The notes beneath the pieces are model-generated. The model made no database searches. It had not been told where the DNA came from and was given only the letters and a program-made list of their open reading frames with translations. A stretch of 64,000 nt of DNA from an uncultured Eubacterium sp. (GTDB taxonomy: Bacteria; Bacillota; Clostridia; Lachnospirales; Lachnospiraceae): positions 34,851 to 98,850 of the forward strand of contig CAKRDZ010000007.1 in the NCBI GenBank assembly GCA_934316845.1. The letters are read 5' to 3'. Position numbers and translations under genes: made by a program. This document shows, one piece after another, positions 50,334 to 59,878 of this stretch (positions are counted from its first letter, which is position 1; each line of letters starts with the position of its first letter).

Positions 50334-52370
50334 ATGAAGAAAACGGATATCATTTTGGGATGTTTTGTCCTGATACCTATTTTATGCCTTATCATTCCGG
50401 TTCCGCTGGTTCTTTTGGATGTTTTATTTACGGCCAACATTGGAGTATCCATGTTGATTCTTTTTAATGCTCTTTTTGCCAAAGAGCCGCTTGACATGTC
50501 TTCGTTTCCAACGCTGCTGCTGCTTACAACGTTGTTTCGATTGTCGTTAAATGTCAGTTCAACGCGTAACATTCTTTTGAATGGGGAAGCGGGAAACGTT
50601 GTGAATACCTTTGGTAATTTTGTTGGTGGAGGTAACCTGGTTGTTGGAGCCGTTGTTTTCGTTATTCTGATCATTGTACAGCTGATGGTTATCAACAAAG
50701 GTTCCGAACGTGTTTCCGAGGTTACAGCAAGATTTACGCTGGATGCAATGCCGGGTAAACAGATGGCGATCGATGCGGATCTGAACACAGGAGCCATTAC
50801 CGATGAGGAAGCTAAACAAAGACGAGAGAAAATTCAGGAAGAGGCTGCATTTTTTGGTTCTATGGATGGTGCAACAAAGTATGTAAAAGGAGACGCTACG
50901 GCAGGTCTTTTGATTACAGTGATAAACTTTGTTGGAGGACTTGCGATCGGTGTTCTTATGAATGGAATGGATGCCCAGTCCGCGCTGCAGACGTATTCAA
51001 TCCTGACAATCGGTGATGGTCTTACCAGCCAGATTCCGTCATTGATGATCTCGCTCGCAACCGGTGTACTTGTTACAAAGGGATCCAAAGAGGCAGATAT
51101 CAGCGGTATTTTGCAGAAACAATTGTTCTCAACGCCGAAAGTACTGCTGATCGCAGGCTGTGCCCTGATTGGCCTGGGAGTATTCACGCCGATGAATATC
51201 ATCATTTTTTCGGGCTATGGAATTATGTTTATTATAACGGCACGTATTATTAAAAATGAACTTGAGATGGAAGAGACGGATGCGCAGGTTGACGAAGAGG
51301 AAGAGACGGCAGAAGAAATCCGCCGTCCGGAAAATGTTACTTCCCTGTTAAAAGTGGATGCGATCGAACTGGAGTTTGGATATGGAATCATACCACTTGC
51401 GGATGTAAACCAGGGAGGAGATCTGCTTGACCGAGTTGTTATGATCCGTAGACAGATTGCGCTGGAACTTGGATGCGTTGTTCCGATGATTCGTCTGCGT
51501 GACAACATTCAGTTGAATCCAAATCAATATGTGATCAAGATAAAAGGGGTTCCGATCAGTGAAGGAGAAATCCTGTTTGACCATTATATGGCAATGAATC
51601 CGGGGTATGTAGAAGAAGAATTAACCGGAATTCCGACATTTGAGCCGTCTTATCACCTGCCGGCGATCTGGATTACGGAGGCACAGCGCGAACGTGCAGA
51701 GTCTCTGGGCTATACGGTGGTTGATCCGCCTTCCATTATTGCAACGCATTTGATGGAGATTATTACGCAGAATATTTATGAACTGCTTACAAGACAGGAT
51801 GTTCAAAATCTTATTGATAATGTAAAAGAAGCGAATGAGACATTGATCAATGAACTTGTTCCTAAGATGCTCAGCGTCGGAGAAATTCAAAAAGTGCTTC
51901 AAAATCTTTTGCAGGAAGGGATTTCAATCCGAGATCTTATTACCATTTTTGAAACACTGGCTGATTATGCGCCAACAACACATGATACGGACATTTTGAC
52001 AGAATATGTAAGACAGAATCTGAAACGTGCGATTTCAAATAAATATTTTGCCAATAAAGAAATGACAAGTGTCATTACACTGGATCCGAAAGTGGAGCAG
52101 GAGATTATGAATTCGGTAAAACAGACCGAGCAGGGTGCTTATCTTGCACTGGATCCGGAATATTCTGCGAAGATCATGGAATCTTTGCAGGAGCAGATAA
52201 GTAAATTGGATGAATTGGGGCATACTCCGATCATCATAACATCTCCGATCGTGAGAATGTATTTTAAACATTTAACGATGGAACAGTTTAAAAATTTACA
52301 AGTATTATCATATAATGAGATTGACTCAGATGTTGAGCTTCAATCAGTTGGGATGGTGACCGTTGAATGA
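50334..52370 (+). CDS. flhA: Flagellar export gate protein FlhA
   Basis: FlhA is the nonameric export-gate component that docks chaperone-substrate complexes and may couple ion flow. The 678-residue protein has eight N-terminal membrane helices, with FRLSLNVSSTRNILLNGEAG and the FHIPEP-like segment, seen as RFTLDAMPGKQMAIDADLNTGAITDEEAK. A large cytoplasmic domain starts near residue 330. The stop overlaps flhF by four bases (ATGA), so they are translationally coupled. Confidence 0.97.
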   Translation: MKKTDIILGCFVLIPILCLIIPVPLVLLDVLFTANIGVSMLILFNALFAKEPLDMSSFPTLLLLTTLFRLSLNVSSTRNILLNGEAGNVVNTFGNFVGGGNLVVGAVVFVILIIVQLMVINKGSERVSEVTARFTLDAMPGKQMAIDADLNTGAITDEEAKQRREKIQEEAAFFGSMDGATKYVKGDATAGLLITVINFVGGLAIGVLMNGMDAQSALQTYSILTIGDGLTSQIPSLMISLATGVLVTKGSKEADISGILQKQLFSTPKVLLIAGCALIGLGVFTPMNIIIFSGYGIMFIITARIIKNELEMEETDAQVDEEEETAEEIRRPENVTSLLKVDAIELEFGYGIIPLADVNQGGDLLDRVVMIRRQIALELGCVVPMIRLRDNIQLNPNQYVIKIKGVPISEGEILFDHYMAMNPGYVEEELTGIPTFEPSYHLPAIWITEAQRERAESLGYTVVDPPSIIATHLMEIITQNIYELLTRQDVQNLIDNVKEANETLINELVPKMLSVGEIQKVLQNLLQEGISIRDLITIFETLADYAPTTHDTDILTEYVRQNLKRAISNKYFANKEMTSVITLDPKVEQEIMNSVKQTEQGAYLALDPEYSAKIMESLQEQISKLDELGHTPIIITSPIVRMYFKHLTMEQFKNLQVLSYNEIDSDVELQSVGMVTVE

Positions 52371-53632
52371 TTATAAAAAAATATCTTGCAAAAACAGAAA
52401 TACAGGCAGTTGAGATGGCCAAAAAAGATCTGGGAAATGGTGCTGTTATTATGAATACGAAAAAAATAACTCCGAAAGGCCTGGCCAGATTGTTTATGAA
52501 AGGCAAGGTGGAAGTTACTGCCGCCATTGATGAAAATACTGAGTATCAACCGGGTGTGCAGATACAGGGAAAGACATCACAGCAGCAAACAGAGTCTTCT
52601 ATGCCTCCAAAGTTTGTTAAAGATATTATCGCTGATGAGAAAAAAGGTTCGGATACTACGGACGCCAAAGAAGAATCGATTGAAGAGAAACTGAATCATT
52701 TAAAAAAGATGATTGAACAGCAGATGGAAGGAAAAGAGAAAAAGGAAGAGACGGAGAAAAAAATGAGCGATACCCCTGTATTTACACAAAATTCTGTGGA
52801 AAAAACAGTTTCAAAGGCGGAGACAAAAGCGAGAGCCTGTAAAGAACTGATAAAAAAACAAATGCAGAAAAGTGAAGTAGATTCTGAAAGAATCGACGAA
52901 ATCATGCAGGAGATCGAAGAATCTCTGCCGGTGGATGCGGCAATTGACCAGATCCTTGCAGCGTTTTATCAAAAGATCATTTTGATGTTAGGGCAGCCCT
53001 ATACATTGGAAGAAGATGGAAAAGAGATGAAAACAAAAGCAAAATATGTTTTCTTTCTTGGTTCTACAGGTGTAGGAAAGACGACTACGATTGCAAAGAT
53101 AGCGTCTAAACTGAAATTGGAAAGAAATCAGAATATTGCACTGGCTACGGCAGATACCTATCGAATTGCGGCGGTGGAACAGTTGAAAACCTATGCCAAT
53201 ATTCTTAGTGCACCGCTGAAAGTAATCTATAGTCCGGACGAACTCGGCGAGATTAAGGAAGAGATGGAACAATACGACATCTGTCTGATCGACACGGCCG
53301 GATGTTCTCACAAAAATAAAGAACAGCTGAGTGATATTCAAAAATTGTTAGAGCAGATTCCGGTGTCAGAGCGGGAAGTCTATCTTGTGTTAAATGCAGC
53401 GACAAAGTATTCGGACTTAAAAGAAATTGCAGACGTTTACAAAGACATGACAGATTATAGTATTATATTTACCAAACTGGATGAAACATCGACAACAGGA
53501 GTATTGTTAAATATGAGATTGTATACGGATCATCCGCTTTCTTATGTGACCTGGGGACAAAATGTACCAGATGACATCGGAAAACTGGATGCCCAGAAGA
53601 TCGCCAAAAAACTGTTAGGAGGGAATGCGTAG
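52367..53632 (+). CDS. flhF: Flagellar SRP-like GTPase FlhF
   Basis: FlhF sets where and how many flagella are placed. The 421-residue protein has an N-terminal B domain opening MIIKKYLAKTEIQAVEMAKKDLG, a variable charged region (about 65-150), and an SRP54-type NG domain. P-loop FLGSTGVGKTTTIAKIASKL is near residue 229, with DTAGCSHKN and TKLDETSTTG as the later G motifs. Its product pairs with FlhG downstream, which activates its GTPase. The start overlaps flhA; the stop shares one base with flhG. Confidence 0.95.
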   Translation: MIIKKYLAKTEIQAVEMAKKDLGNGAVIMNTKKITPKGLARLFMKGKVEVTAAIDENTEYQPGVQIQGKTSQQQTESSMPPKFVKDIIADEKKGSDTTDAKEESIEEKLNHLKKMIEQQMEGKEKKEETEKKMSDTPVFTQNSVEKTVSKAETKARACKELIKKQMQKSEVDSERIDEIMQEIEESLPVDAAIDQILAAFYQKIILMLGQPYTLEEDGKEMKTKAKYVFFLGSTGVGKTTTIAKIASKLKLERNQNIALATADTYRIAAVEQLKTYANILSAPLKVIYSPDELGEIKEEMEQYDICLIDTAGCSHKNKEQLSDIQKLLEQIPVSEREVYLVLNAATKYSDLKEIADVYKDMTDYSIIFTKLDETSTTGVLLNMRLYTDHPLSYVTWGQNVPDDIGKLDAQKIAKKLLGGNA

Positions 53633-54546
53633 TGGATCAAGCAGAGAAATTGCGAAATATCATTAAAAAGCAGGAACTTCCCAAGACGGATCCTGTTCCG
53701 GAACAAATCCCGATAAAGCATAATGCCAAAGTAATAACAGTTACGAGCGGCAAGGGCGGCGTCGGAAAATCAAGTATGTCAGTGAATCTGGCGATTCAGT
53801 TGAGCCGGCTGGGAAAACGGGTAGTTATTTTTGATGCGGATTTTGGTCTGGCAAATGTTGAGATCATGTTAGGACTGCATCCACAGTACAATCTGGCGGA
53901 CATGATGTTCCGCGGGAAAACATTAAAAGAGATTATAACATATGGTCCGGAAAATGTTGGCTTTATTTCCGGCGGTTCGGGGATTCAGGAACTTGCCAAT
54001 ATGTCACGGGACCAGGTCATTACGCTGATACAAAAACTGGTCGAACTGGATCAATATGCAGATGTGATCATTGTAGATACCGGTGCCGGGATCAGTGATG
54101 CAGTATTGGAATTTGTAGCTGCAAGTGAGGAGGTTCTTCTCGTGGCTACACCGGAGCCTACTTCCATTACGGATGCCTACGCACTCTTGAAAACGCTTAA
54201 CAAAAAAGTGGATACGGATTCCGAAGAAACCGTCGTTAAAATGATCGCCAATCAGGTGCATGGAAACCGGGACGCCAAAGAGTTGTTTGATAAACTGGGT
54301 ATGGTAGTTTCAAAATTTCTGGATATTAAGGTTCAATACATCGGGGCGGTTCCTTATGACCATAATATGCAGCGTGCGATCATGAAACAGACGCCGATCA
54401 GCATATTGGATCCTTATTCGAATACTGCGAAAGCGGTAAAAAAGATTGCCTGTCTGATCGATGCCAATATGGAACAGCAGGAAGAACATTATGGAATTGT
54501 GAAGATGTTTTCCAAGGTGATCCGCATGAGGTTTATGAAAAGATAG
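53632..54546 (+). CDS. flhG: MinD-like ATPase FlhG
   Basis: FlhG counts flagella by limiting FlhF and by loading FliM-FliY onto nascent C-rings. The 304-residue ParA/MinD ATPase has an N-terminal FlhF-activating segment (QAEKLRNIIKK). The deviant Walker A TSGKGGVGKSSMSVNL is near residue 40, then VIFDADFGLANVEIMLG and IIVDTGAGISDAV. The C-terminal amphipathic helix (IVKMFSKVIRMRFMKR) fits membrane binding. GTG at 53632 shares the G of the flhF stop codon region. Confidence 0.94.
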   Translation: MDQAEKLRNIIKKQELPKTDPVPEQIPIKHNAKVITVTSGKGGVGKSSMSVNLAIQLSRLGKRVVIFDADFGLANVEIMLGLHPQYNLADMMFRGKTLKEIITYGPENVGFISGGSGIQELANMSRDQVITLIQKLVELDQYADVIIVDTGAGISDAVLEFVAASEEVLLVATPEPTSITDAYALLKTLNKKVDTDSEETVVKMIANQVHGNRDAKELFDKLGMVVSKFLDIKVQYIGAVPYDHNMQRAIMKQTPISILDPYSNTAKAVKKIACLIDANMEQQEEHYGIVKMFSKVIRMRFMKR

Positions 54547-54573
54547 TAAAGTATACAAGTAGAGGAGAGGGCA

Positions 54574-55332
54574 ATGCAGAAAAATAATCATATTAAAATT
54601 GGAGATCGTATCGAACTGCTTCAGATAAAAAGTACATATGGACGGAAAGTGTCAGACAAAAAATATACAAGCCAGCTGCTGGATTATGATGGAATACGGA
54701 CATTGAAAATTTCGGTTCCGTTTTATGAGGGACGGGTCGTACCATTAGATATGGGGGATGAGTACGAGCTGTGTTTCTATACGGCAAAAGGAATGTATCA
54801 ATGTAGGGCAAAAGTGCTTCGCCGGTACATGGAAATGAAGATACACGTTGTGGAAATGCAGATGACCACAGCGCTGACAAAATATCAAAGACGTCAGTTT
54901 TACCGGCTGGACTGCAGGCTGAAATTTCAATATCGTGTTATTACCGAAGAAGAGTGGGCACTCAGTGATTTAGTAGAGCGCAACGAATTTACCGATGCGA
55001 TCGTTCAGAAAAATTTCGAAGAAAAGCTGAAGGCCATGAAACAGGAATGGCATGAGGCACAGATGACAGATATCAGTGGAGGCGGACTGCGTTTTCAATG
55101 TACCGAAGAACTTGAAAAGCAGATTCATATTGAAGTAAAGATATCATTGGATACAGGGACGGAATTACGGGTAGTATGCTGCAAGGCAGTGGTTATTGAT
55201 GTAGTGCCGGGAGTAAGCCAGGGACGCGAATATATCGCAAGATGCCAATTTGATGAAATTGATAAGAATACACAGGAACTAATCGTGAAGTATATTTTTG
55301 AAGAACAAAAACGTCGAATAAGAAAGGATTAA
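54574..55332 (+). CDS. YcgR/YpfA-type PilZ protein (cyclic di-GMP brake)
   Basis: The 252-residue product has an N-terminal YcgR beta domain (about 1-95) and a C-terminal PilZ domain. The cyclic di-GMP motifs are intact: R107-x3-R111 in RRQFYRLDC and D166-x-S168-x2-G171 in TDISGGGLRF. An insertion of about 35 charged residues separates the two motifs. In Bacillus and enteric bacteria such proteins bind the motor and slow or stop it when cyclic di-GMP is high. Here it sits between flhG and cheB in the same operon, so the brake is made with the motor. Confidence 0.9.
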   Translation: MQKNNHIKIGDRIELLQIKSTYGRKVSDKKYTSQLLDYDGIRTLKISVPFYEGRVVPLDMGDEYELCFYTAKGMYQCRAKVLRRYMEMKIHVVEMQMTTALTKYQRRQFYRLDCRLKFQYRVITEEEWALSDLVERNEFTDAIVQKNFEEKLKAMKQEWHEAQMTDISGGGLRFQCTEELEKQIHIEVKISLDTGTELRVVCCKAVVIDVVPGVSQGREYIARCQFDEIDKNTQELIVKYIFEEQKRRIRKD

Positions 55333-55339
55333 CTGTGGA

Positions 55340-56431
55340 ATGAAAAAAATTTTGATTATTGATGACTCTGCACTCATGAGAAGGGTTTTGTCTGATATAA
55401 TTAATTCAGATTCCGAAATGTGCGTGACCGATACCGCAGAGAATGGCGTAGAAGCCACAAAACTTTTCGCGCAGGGTAAACTATATGATTTGATTCTTTT
55501 AGACATTAATATGCCTGGAATGGATGGAATCGGTTTTTTGGATTTTATGAAGAAAAACAGACTTCGAATTCCTATTCTGATTATAAGCTCCATTGCAAGC
55601 AAAAATGCGGAAGAAACAATACGTGCACTGGAATTAGGTGCATATGACTTCATTAAGAAGCCGGAAAATGGCATTCATTTTAATATGGCTGATTTTCAAC
55701 ATCAGGTCATTGTAAAAGCCAAATGTGCATTTATTATACGAAAAAGACCTTCCAGAGTCCTGCCGGCGGAGCAGAAAACCGGTGAGGCTGAATCCGTAAG
55801 ACAAGAGGAGATAAAGCCTGAACGGAAAAAGAAAGCACGTCAAAGTGAAAAGAAAGCATTTAACTGCGATTTTGCTGTGATTGCATCTTCGACAGGAGGA
55901 CCGAAAGCACTGCAGTCGGTAGTGTCTAAACTTCCAAGTAAGTTTGCCTGTCCAATCGTTATTGTGCAGCATATGCCGGCTGGTTTTACCGCTTCTTTAA
56001 CCAAACGTCTTGATGAGATGGCAGTATGTCCGGTCATAGAGGCAGAAGATGGAATGCGGGTAGAACCGGGAAAAGTATATGTGGCAAAAGGTGGATTTCA
56101 CATTCGGATCGCAGAGGATGACAATGGGCCATTCTTTACAGAAACAAAAGATGCGTTGCGTAATGGTCTTCGCCCGTGTGCGGATGTCTTTTTGGAATCA
56201 TTACAAGAAGTAAGGTATGAAAAAATATTATGCGTTGTTATGACCGGCATGGGAAATGATGCCACAGCCGGTCTGAAGAAGTTAAAAGAAAAGAAAAATG
56301 TTTATGCAATTGGGCAGAGCGAACAGACGTGTGTTGTTTATGGTATGCCGTGCTCACTTGTAAAAGCAGGATTAAATGATGAAGTGGCCGATCTGGAGTG
56401 TATTGCGCAGGCAATGCTTCAAAAGATGTAA
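55340..56431 (+). CDS. cheB: Chemotaxis methylesterase CheB
   Basis: CheB removes methyl groups and deamidates glutamines on chemoreceptors when phosphorylated by CheA. The 363-residue protein has an N-terminal receiver (D8, D9; phosphoacceptor D55 in ILLDINMPGMDG), a charged linker at about 135-170, and a methylesterase domain. The catalytic triad is visible in ASSTGGPKAL, VQHMPAGFTASL and MTGMGNDATAGL. The CheR methyltransferase is not in the window. The ribosome site is weak. It precedes cheA by about 30 bases. Confidence 0.96.
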   Translation: MKKILIIDDSALMRRVLSDIINSDSEMCVTDTAENGVEATKLFAQGKLYDLILLDINMPGMDGIGFLDFMKKNRLRIPILIISSIASKNAEETIRALELGAYDFIKKPENGIHFNMADFQHQVIVKAKCAFIIRKRPSRVLPAEQKTGEAESVRQEEIKPERKKKARQSEKKAFNCDFAVIASSTGGPKALQSVVSKLPSKFACPIVIVQHMPAGFTASLTKRLDEMAVCPVIEAEDGMRVEPGKVYVAKGGFHIRIAEDDNGPFFTETKDALRNGLRPCADVFLESLQEVRYEKILCVVMTGMGNDATAGLKKLKEKKNVYAIGQSEQTCVVYGMPCSLVKAGLNDEVADLECIAQAMLQKM

Positions 56432-56461
56432 CAGAGCCAGCCATCGGAATGGAGGAAACAC

Positions 56462-58546
56462 ATGGATACCAGTCAATATTTAGAGTTATTTATCGATGAA
56501 ACAAAAGAGCATTTACAGTCTTTGAATGAGCACATTCTGCAGTTGGAAAAAGAGCCGGAAGATGCAGATACCATCAATGAGATTTTTCGTGCAGCCCATA
56601 CGTTAAAAGGAATGGCAGGTACGATGGGATATACCCGTATGCAGCGTTTGACGCATGATCTGGAAAATGTCTTTCAGGAAATAAGAAATGGGAATATGAA
56701 AGCCAATGCCAAATTGATCGATATCCTTTTCCGTGGACTTGATGCCTTAGAAGGGTATCTTGAGATCATTTCGACAACAGGAAGTGAAGGTACAGAAGAT
56801 AATGAAGATATCATCAAAGACCTGGATGAACTGGTAAAAGAAGGAACAGGCCAGGCAGGAGAGAGTGCTCCGGAAGAAAAGAAAGAGAATAAGGAAGAGG
56901 TAGCGTCCGCAGCACCTGCAGAGGAAGCATCATCCAAAGATAAATTCCGACAGATAGCGGTTTCAGAGTATGAGATTTCTGCTATGGAAAACGCAAAACA
57001 GGAAGGGCAGAATATCTTTGGAATCACAGTTTATCTGCAGGAATCCTGTGTTTTAAAAGCGGCTCGTGCCTTTTTGGTATTTAAATCAGTAGAAAGTAAG
57101 GGCGAACTGATTAAATCCGTACCAACGACGGAACAGATTGAAGATGAAGAATTTGAATTTGATTTCAGCTGGATTCTTGCTACAAAAGAAAGCAAAGAAT
57201 CCATTAAAAACTTGATCATGAATGTATCCGAGATTGCAGATGTTGCTATCGACGACTTTGCATATCGGGTTGAAAAGACAGAAGAAGTTCAGGCGACAGC
57301 AACGGAGGCAAAAGAGACGGTTGTCAAAGAAGAAAAGAAAGAGACGGCAAAGAAACCTGCGGTAAAAGGAAAAGTGGCAAGCAGATCTGTCCGTGTAGAT
57401 ATTGACAAACTGGATGTGCTGATGAATCTTGTCAGTGAGCTGATCATTGCAAAGAATGCATTGGTTTCCGTTTCTTCTGCGGAGGGTTCGACGGATCTTT
57501 CTTCAAATTCAACGTTTAATGAAAATATTGAATATCTGGAACGTGTAACGACCAATCTTCATGAGTCTGTAATGAAGGTTCGAATGGTTCCGATTGAAAG
57601 CGTGGTAAATCGATTCCCACGTATGATTCGTGATCTGAATCGTAAGTTAAATAAAAAAATGGAACTGTATATGACAGGAGAAGATACCGAACTTGACCGT
57701 ACGGTTATTGATGAGCTGGGAGATCCGCTCATGCATCTGCTCCGTAATTCGGCAGATCATGGTCTGGAGAGCAATGAAGAACGTGTTCGGCTTGGCAAGC
57801 CGGAGGTGGGATCTATCTACCTTGATGCTTATCAGGATGGAAATAATGTTACCATTGAGGTTCGTGACGACGGCGCCGGTATCAATATCGAAAAAGTTCG
57901 TAAGAAAGCAATCGAAAAAGGTACGATCACGGAGCAGCAGGCAGAGACAATGAGTGAAAAGGAATTTATTGACCTCTTGTTCCGCCCTAGCTTTTCAACC
58001 GCGGATAAGATTTCCGATGTATCCGGCCGTGGTGTTGGATTGGATGTCGTAAAAACGAAAATTGAATCATTGGGAGGAAGCATTGAGGCAAGAACGGTGA
58101 AAGGTGAAGGAAGTACTTTTATTATCCAGCTTCCGTTAACACTTGCCATCATCCAAGCCCTTATGGTAGAAGTTGGAAATGAAAAATATGCCATTCCTCT
58201 TGGAAATATCGACACGATCGAAGAAATTTCCGATGATGAGATTAAACTGGTTCAATCCAAAGAAGTGATTTATCTGCGAGGCAGCGTGATTCCGATCGTT
58301 CGTATGAATGAAGTACTTGAGATGGAAGATTATGAGCAGGATCCGCAAAAACAGTCAATGGTCGTGGTCGTTGTTAAGAAAGGTGATCAGAGACTGGGAC
58401 TTGGCGTGGATAACCTTTTGGGTCAGCAGGAAACCGTTATTAAGTCCATGGGACATCATATTACCAATGCAAAATTGTTTAGTGGTGCAACCATACTTGG
58501 TGATGGCGAAGTAGCATTAATCTTAGATACAAACACATTAATTTAA
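56462..58546 (+). CDS. cheA: Chemotaxis histidine kinase CheA
   Basis: CheA phosphorylates CheY and CheB in response to receptor state. The 694-residue protein has the P1 HPt domain with the phospho-His H46 in FRAAHTLKGMAGTMG, a P2-type CheY-binding region (about 160-270), a P3 dimer helix and a P4 ATPase. P4 has the N-box in LMHLLRNSADHGLE and the G boxes VRDDGAGI and SGRGVGLDVV. The P5 CheW-like C-terminus follows (PLTLAIIQALMVEVGNEKYAIPLG). All catalytic motifs look intact. cheW follows by about 17 bases. Confidence 0.97.
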   Translation: MDTSQYLELFIDETKEHLQSLNEHILQLEKEPEDADTINEIFRAAHTLKGMAGTMGYTRMQRLTHDLENVFQEIRNGNMKANAKLIDILFRGLDALEGYLEIISTTGSEGTEDNEDIIKDLDELVKEGTGQAGESAPEEKKENKEEVASAAPAEEASSKDKFRQIAVSEYEISAMENAKQEGQNIFGITVYLQESCVLKAARAFLVFKSVESKGELIKSVPTTEQIEDEEFEFDFSWILATKESKESIKNLIMNVSEIADVAIDDFAYRVEKTEEVQATATEAKETVVKEEKKETAKKPAVKGKVASRSVRVDIDKLDVLMNLVSELIIAKNALVSVSSAEGSTDLSSNSTFNENIEYLERVTTNLHESVMKVRMVPIESVVNRFPRMIRDLNRKLNKKMELYMTGEDTELDRTVIDELGDPLMHLLRNSADHGLESNEERVRLGKPEVGSIYLDAYQDGNNVTIEVRDDGAGINIEKVRKKAIEKGTITEQQAETMSEKEFIDLLFRPSFSTADKISDVSGRGVGLDVVKTKIESLGGSIEARTVKGEGSTFIIQLPLTLAIIQALMVEVGNEKYAIPLGNIDTIEEISDDEIKLVQSKEVIYLRGSVIPIVRMNEVLEMEDYEQDPQKQSMVVVVVKKGDQRLGLGVDNLLGQQETVIKSMGHHITNAKLFSGATILGDGEVALILDTNTLI

Positions 58547-58563
58547 ATATGGAGGGATCGAAA

Positions 58564-59028
58564 ATGGATGTTACAATGAATGAAAATGCGGCAGAAGAAG
58601 TTCAATATATTGTAATTCGATTGGGAGAGGAGCACTACGGCATCAATATTGGTTATGTTGATAACATCGTAAGGATGCCAAGAGTAACACGTGTTCCAAA
58701 ATCCCAGCCATATTATATTGGGGTTATCAATCTGCGTGGTGAAGTTGTACCTGTGATGAGTCTGCGCCGGCGGTTTGGTTTGGAAACAGATGAATATACG
58801 GGTGCTACACGTATTATCATATTAAAGTTGAAAGACCAGTCCCTGGTTGGAGTTGTCGTAGATGAAGTGAAAGAAGTGGTTAATTTGGATTTATCAACCA
58901 TTGAGTCACCAAGTTTCAAATTGGATGAAAGCAATGCTTCTTATCTTGCAGGAATTGGAAAAAATGGAGAGGACTTAATTTCGCTTCTTAATATTGAAAA
59001 TGTTGTGGGAGAGACAAAAACAGCATGA
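58564..59028 (+). CDS. cheW: Chemotaxis coupling protein CheW
   Basis: CheW links chemoreceptors to CheA. This 154-residue product is a single CheW domain with QYIVIRLGEEHYGINIGYVDNI near the start, INLRGEVVPVMSLRRRFGL centrally and VVVDEVKEVVNL later. An earlier in-frame ATG (58549) lies before the GGAGG site; ATG 58564, 8 bases after it, is the real start. The stop overlaps the cheD start by four bases (ATGA). Confidence 0.95.
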   Translation: MDVTMNENAAEEVQYIVIRLGEEHYGINIGYVDNIVRMPRVTRVPKSQPYYIGVINLRGEVVPVMSLRRRFGLETDEYTGATRIIILKLKDQSLVGVVVDEVKEVVNLDLSTIESPSFKLDESNASYLAGIGKNGEDLISLLNIENVVGETKTA

Positions 59029-59510
59029 GTGATATGATTCGTGTGGGGATGGCAGATTATAAAATATGTTGTCCCCCAAAAAGAATTTCAACTCTTGGCT
59101 TGGGATCATGTCTTGGAGTGGTTTTGTATGATCCGGCGAAGAAAATATGCGGAATGGCTCATATCATGATGCCCAACAGCACTTTGATCCGTAAAAATGC
59201 CAACCGAATGAAATTCGCAGATACCTGTCTGGCAGATATGCTTGATGAAATGGTACGGCTGGGAGCGAGAAAAGGGAAGTTAGTGGCAAAGGCTGCGGGA
59301 GGCGCACAAATGTTTGTGAAAAAATGCAGTCATAATCTTCTTAATATTGGCGAACAGAACATACAGGCAGTGCATGAATTTCTCACTGCAGCCAACATTC
59401 CTCTGGTTGCAGAAGATGTTGGAAAAGATTACGGCAGAACTATTGAGTTTAATCCCGCCAACGGGGAATTGACGATTCGATCCATAGGAGTTGGCGATTC
59501 CGTTATTTGA
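59025..59510 (+). CDS. cheD: Chemoreceptor glutamine deamidase CheD
   Basis: CheD deamidates glutamines on receptors and, in Bacillus, binds CheC to tune adaptation. The 161-residue product has the catalytic pair Cys29 in TLGLGSCLGVVLYD and His46 in CGMAHIMMP, spaced as in characterised CheD enzymes. KAAGGAQMF follows. No cheC gene is present nearby. CheD may act alone or with the CheC-like part of FliY, a suggestion rather than evidence. It is translationally coupled to cheW. Confidence 0.95.
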   Translation: MSDMIRVGMADYKICCPPKRISTLGLGSCLGVVLYDPAKKICGMAHIMMPNSTLIRKNANRMKFADTCLADMLDEMVRLGARKGKLVAKAAGGAQMFVKKCSHNLLNIGEQNIQAVHEFLTAANIPLVAEDVGKDYGRTIEFNPANGELTIRSIGVGDSVI

Positions 59511-59530
59511 TGATAAAGGAGCAGTTAGAT

Positions 59531-59842
59531 ATGAAATATCGATATATTCCGGCTTGTGTTATGCTTGCGGCAGGACTGGTATGCTGTATTATGAGTATAG
59601 TCCAGCGCTGGGATGTTATTTATAGTTTGGTTGCATTAATTATTGTGCTTATTGTTTTTTATCTCCTCGGTCAGATTGCTGCACAGGTCATTGGAAAAGT
59701 GATCGCAGAACATGAAGAGATGGAACGTTTGGAAAAAGAACGTCTGGAAAGAGAACAGTTAGAAAAAGAGCTGGAAGAAGCGGAAGAAACATCGGCAGCA
59801 TCAGAAGCAGCAGACAATTCAGATCCGACAGAAGATTTGTGA
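59531..59842 (+). CDS. Small membrane protein with charged coiled-coil tail, function unknown
   Basis: I do not recognise a family. The 103-residue product has two predicted membrane helices (about 6-24 and 30-50) and a short loop between. A strongly charged Glu/Lys coil (about 64-86, repeating LEKERLEREQ-type units) leads to an acidic tail. ATG 59531 is chosen because AAAGGAG lies 9 bases upstream; an earlier ATG overlaps the ribosome site. It sits between cheD and the motility sigma gene, where Bacillus has no counterpart. A motility role is inferred only from position. Confidence 0.7.
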   Translation: MKYRYIPACVMLAAGLVCCIMSIVQRWDVIYSLVALIIVLIVFYLLGQIAAQVIGKVIAEHEEMERLEKERLEREQLEKELEEAEETSAASEAADNSDPTEDL

Positions 59843-59878
59843 TAAAAGTTTTCCCGGATAGATGAGTGAGGAATTTGT

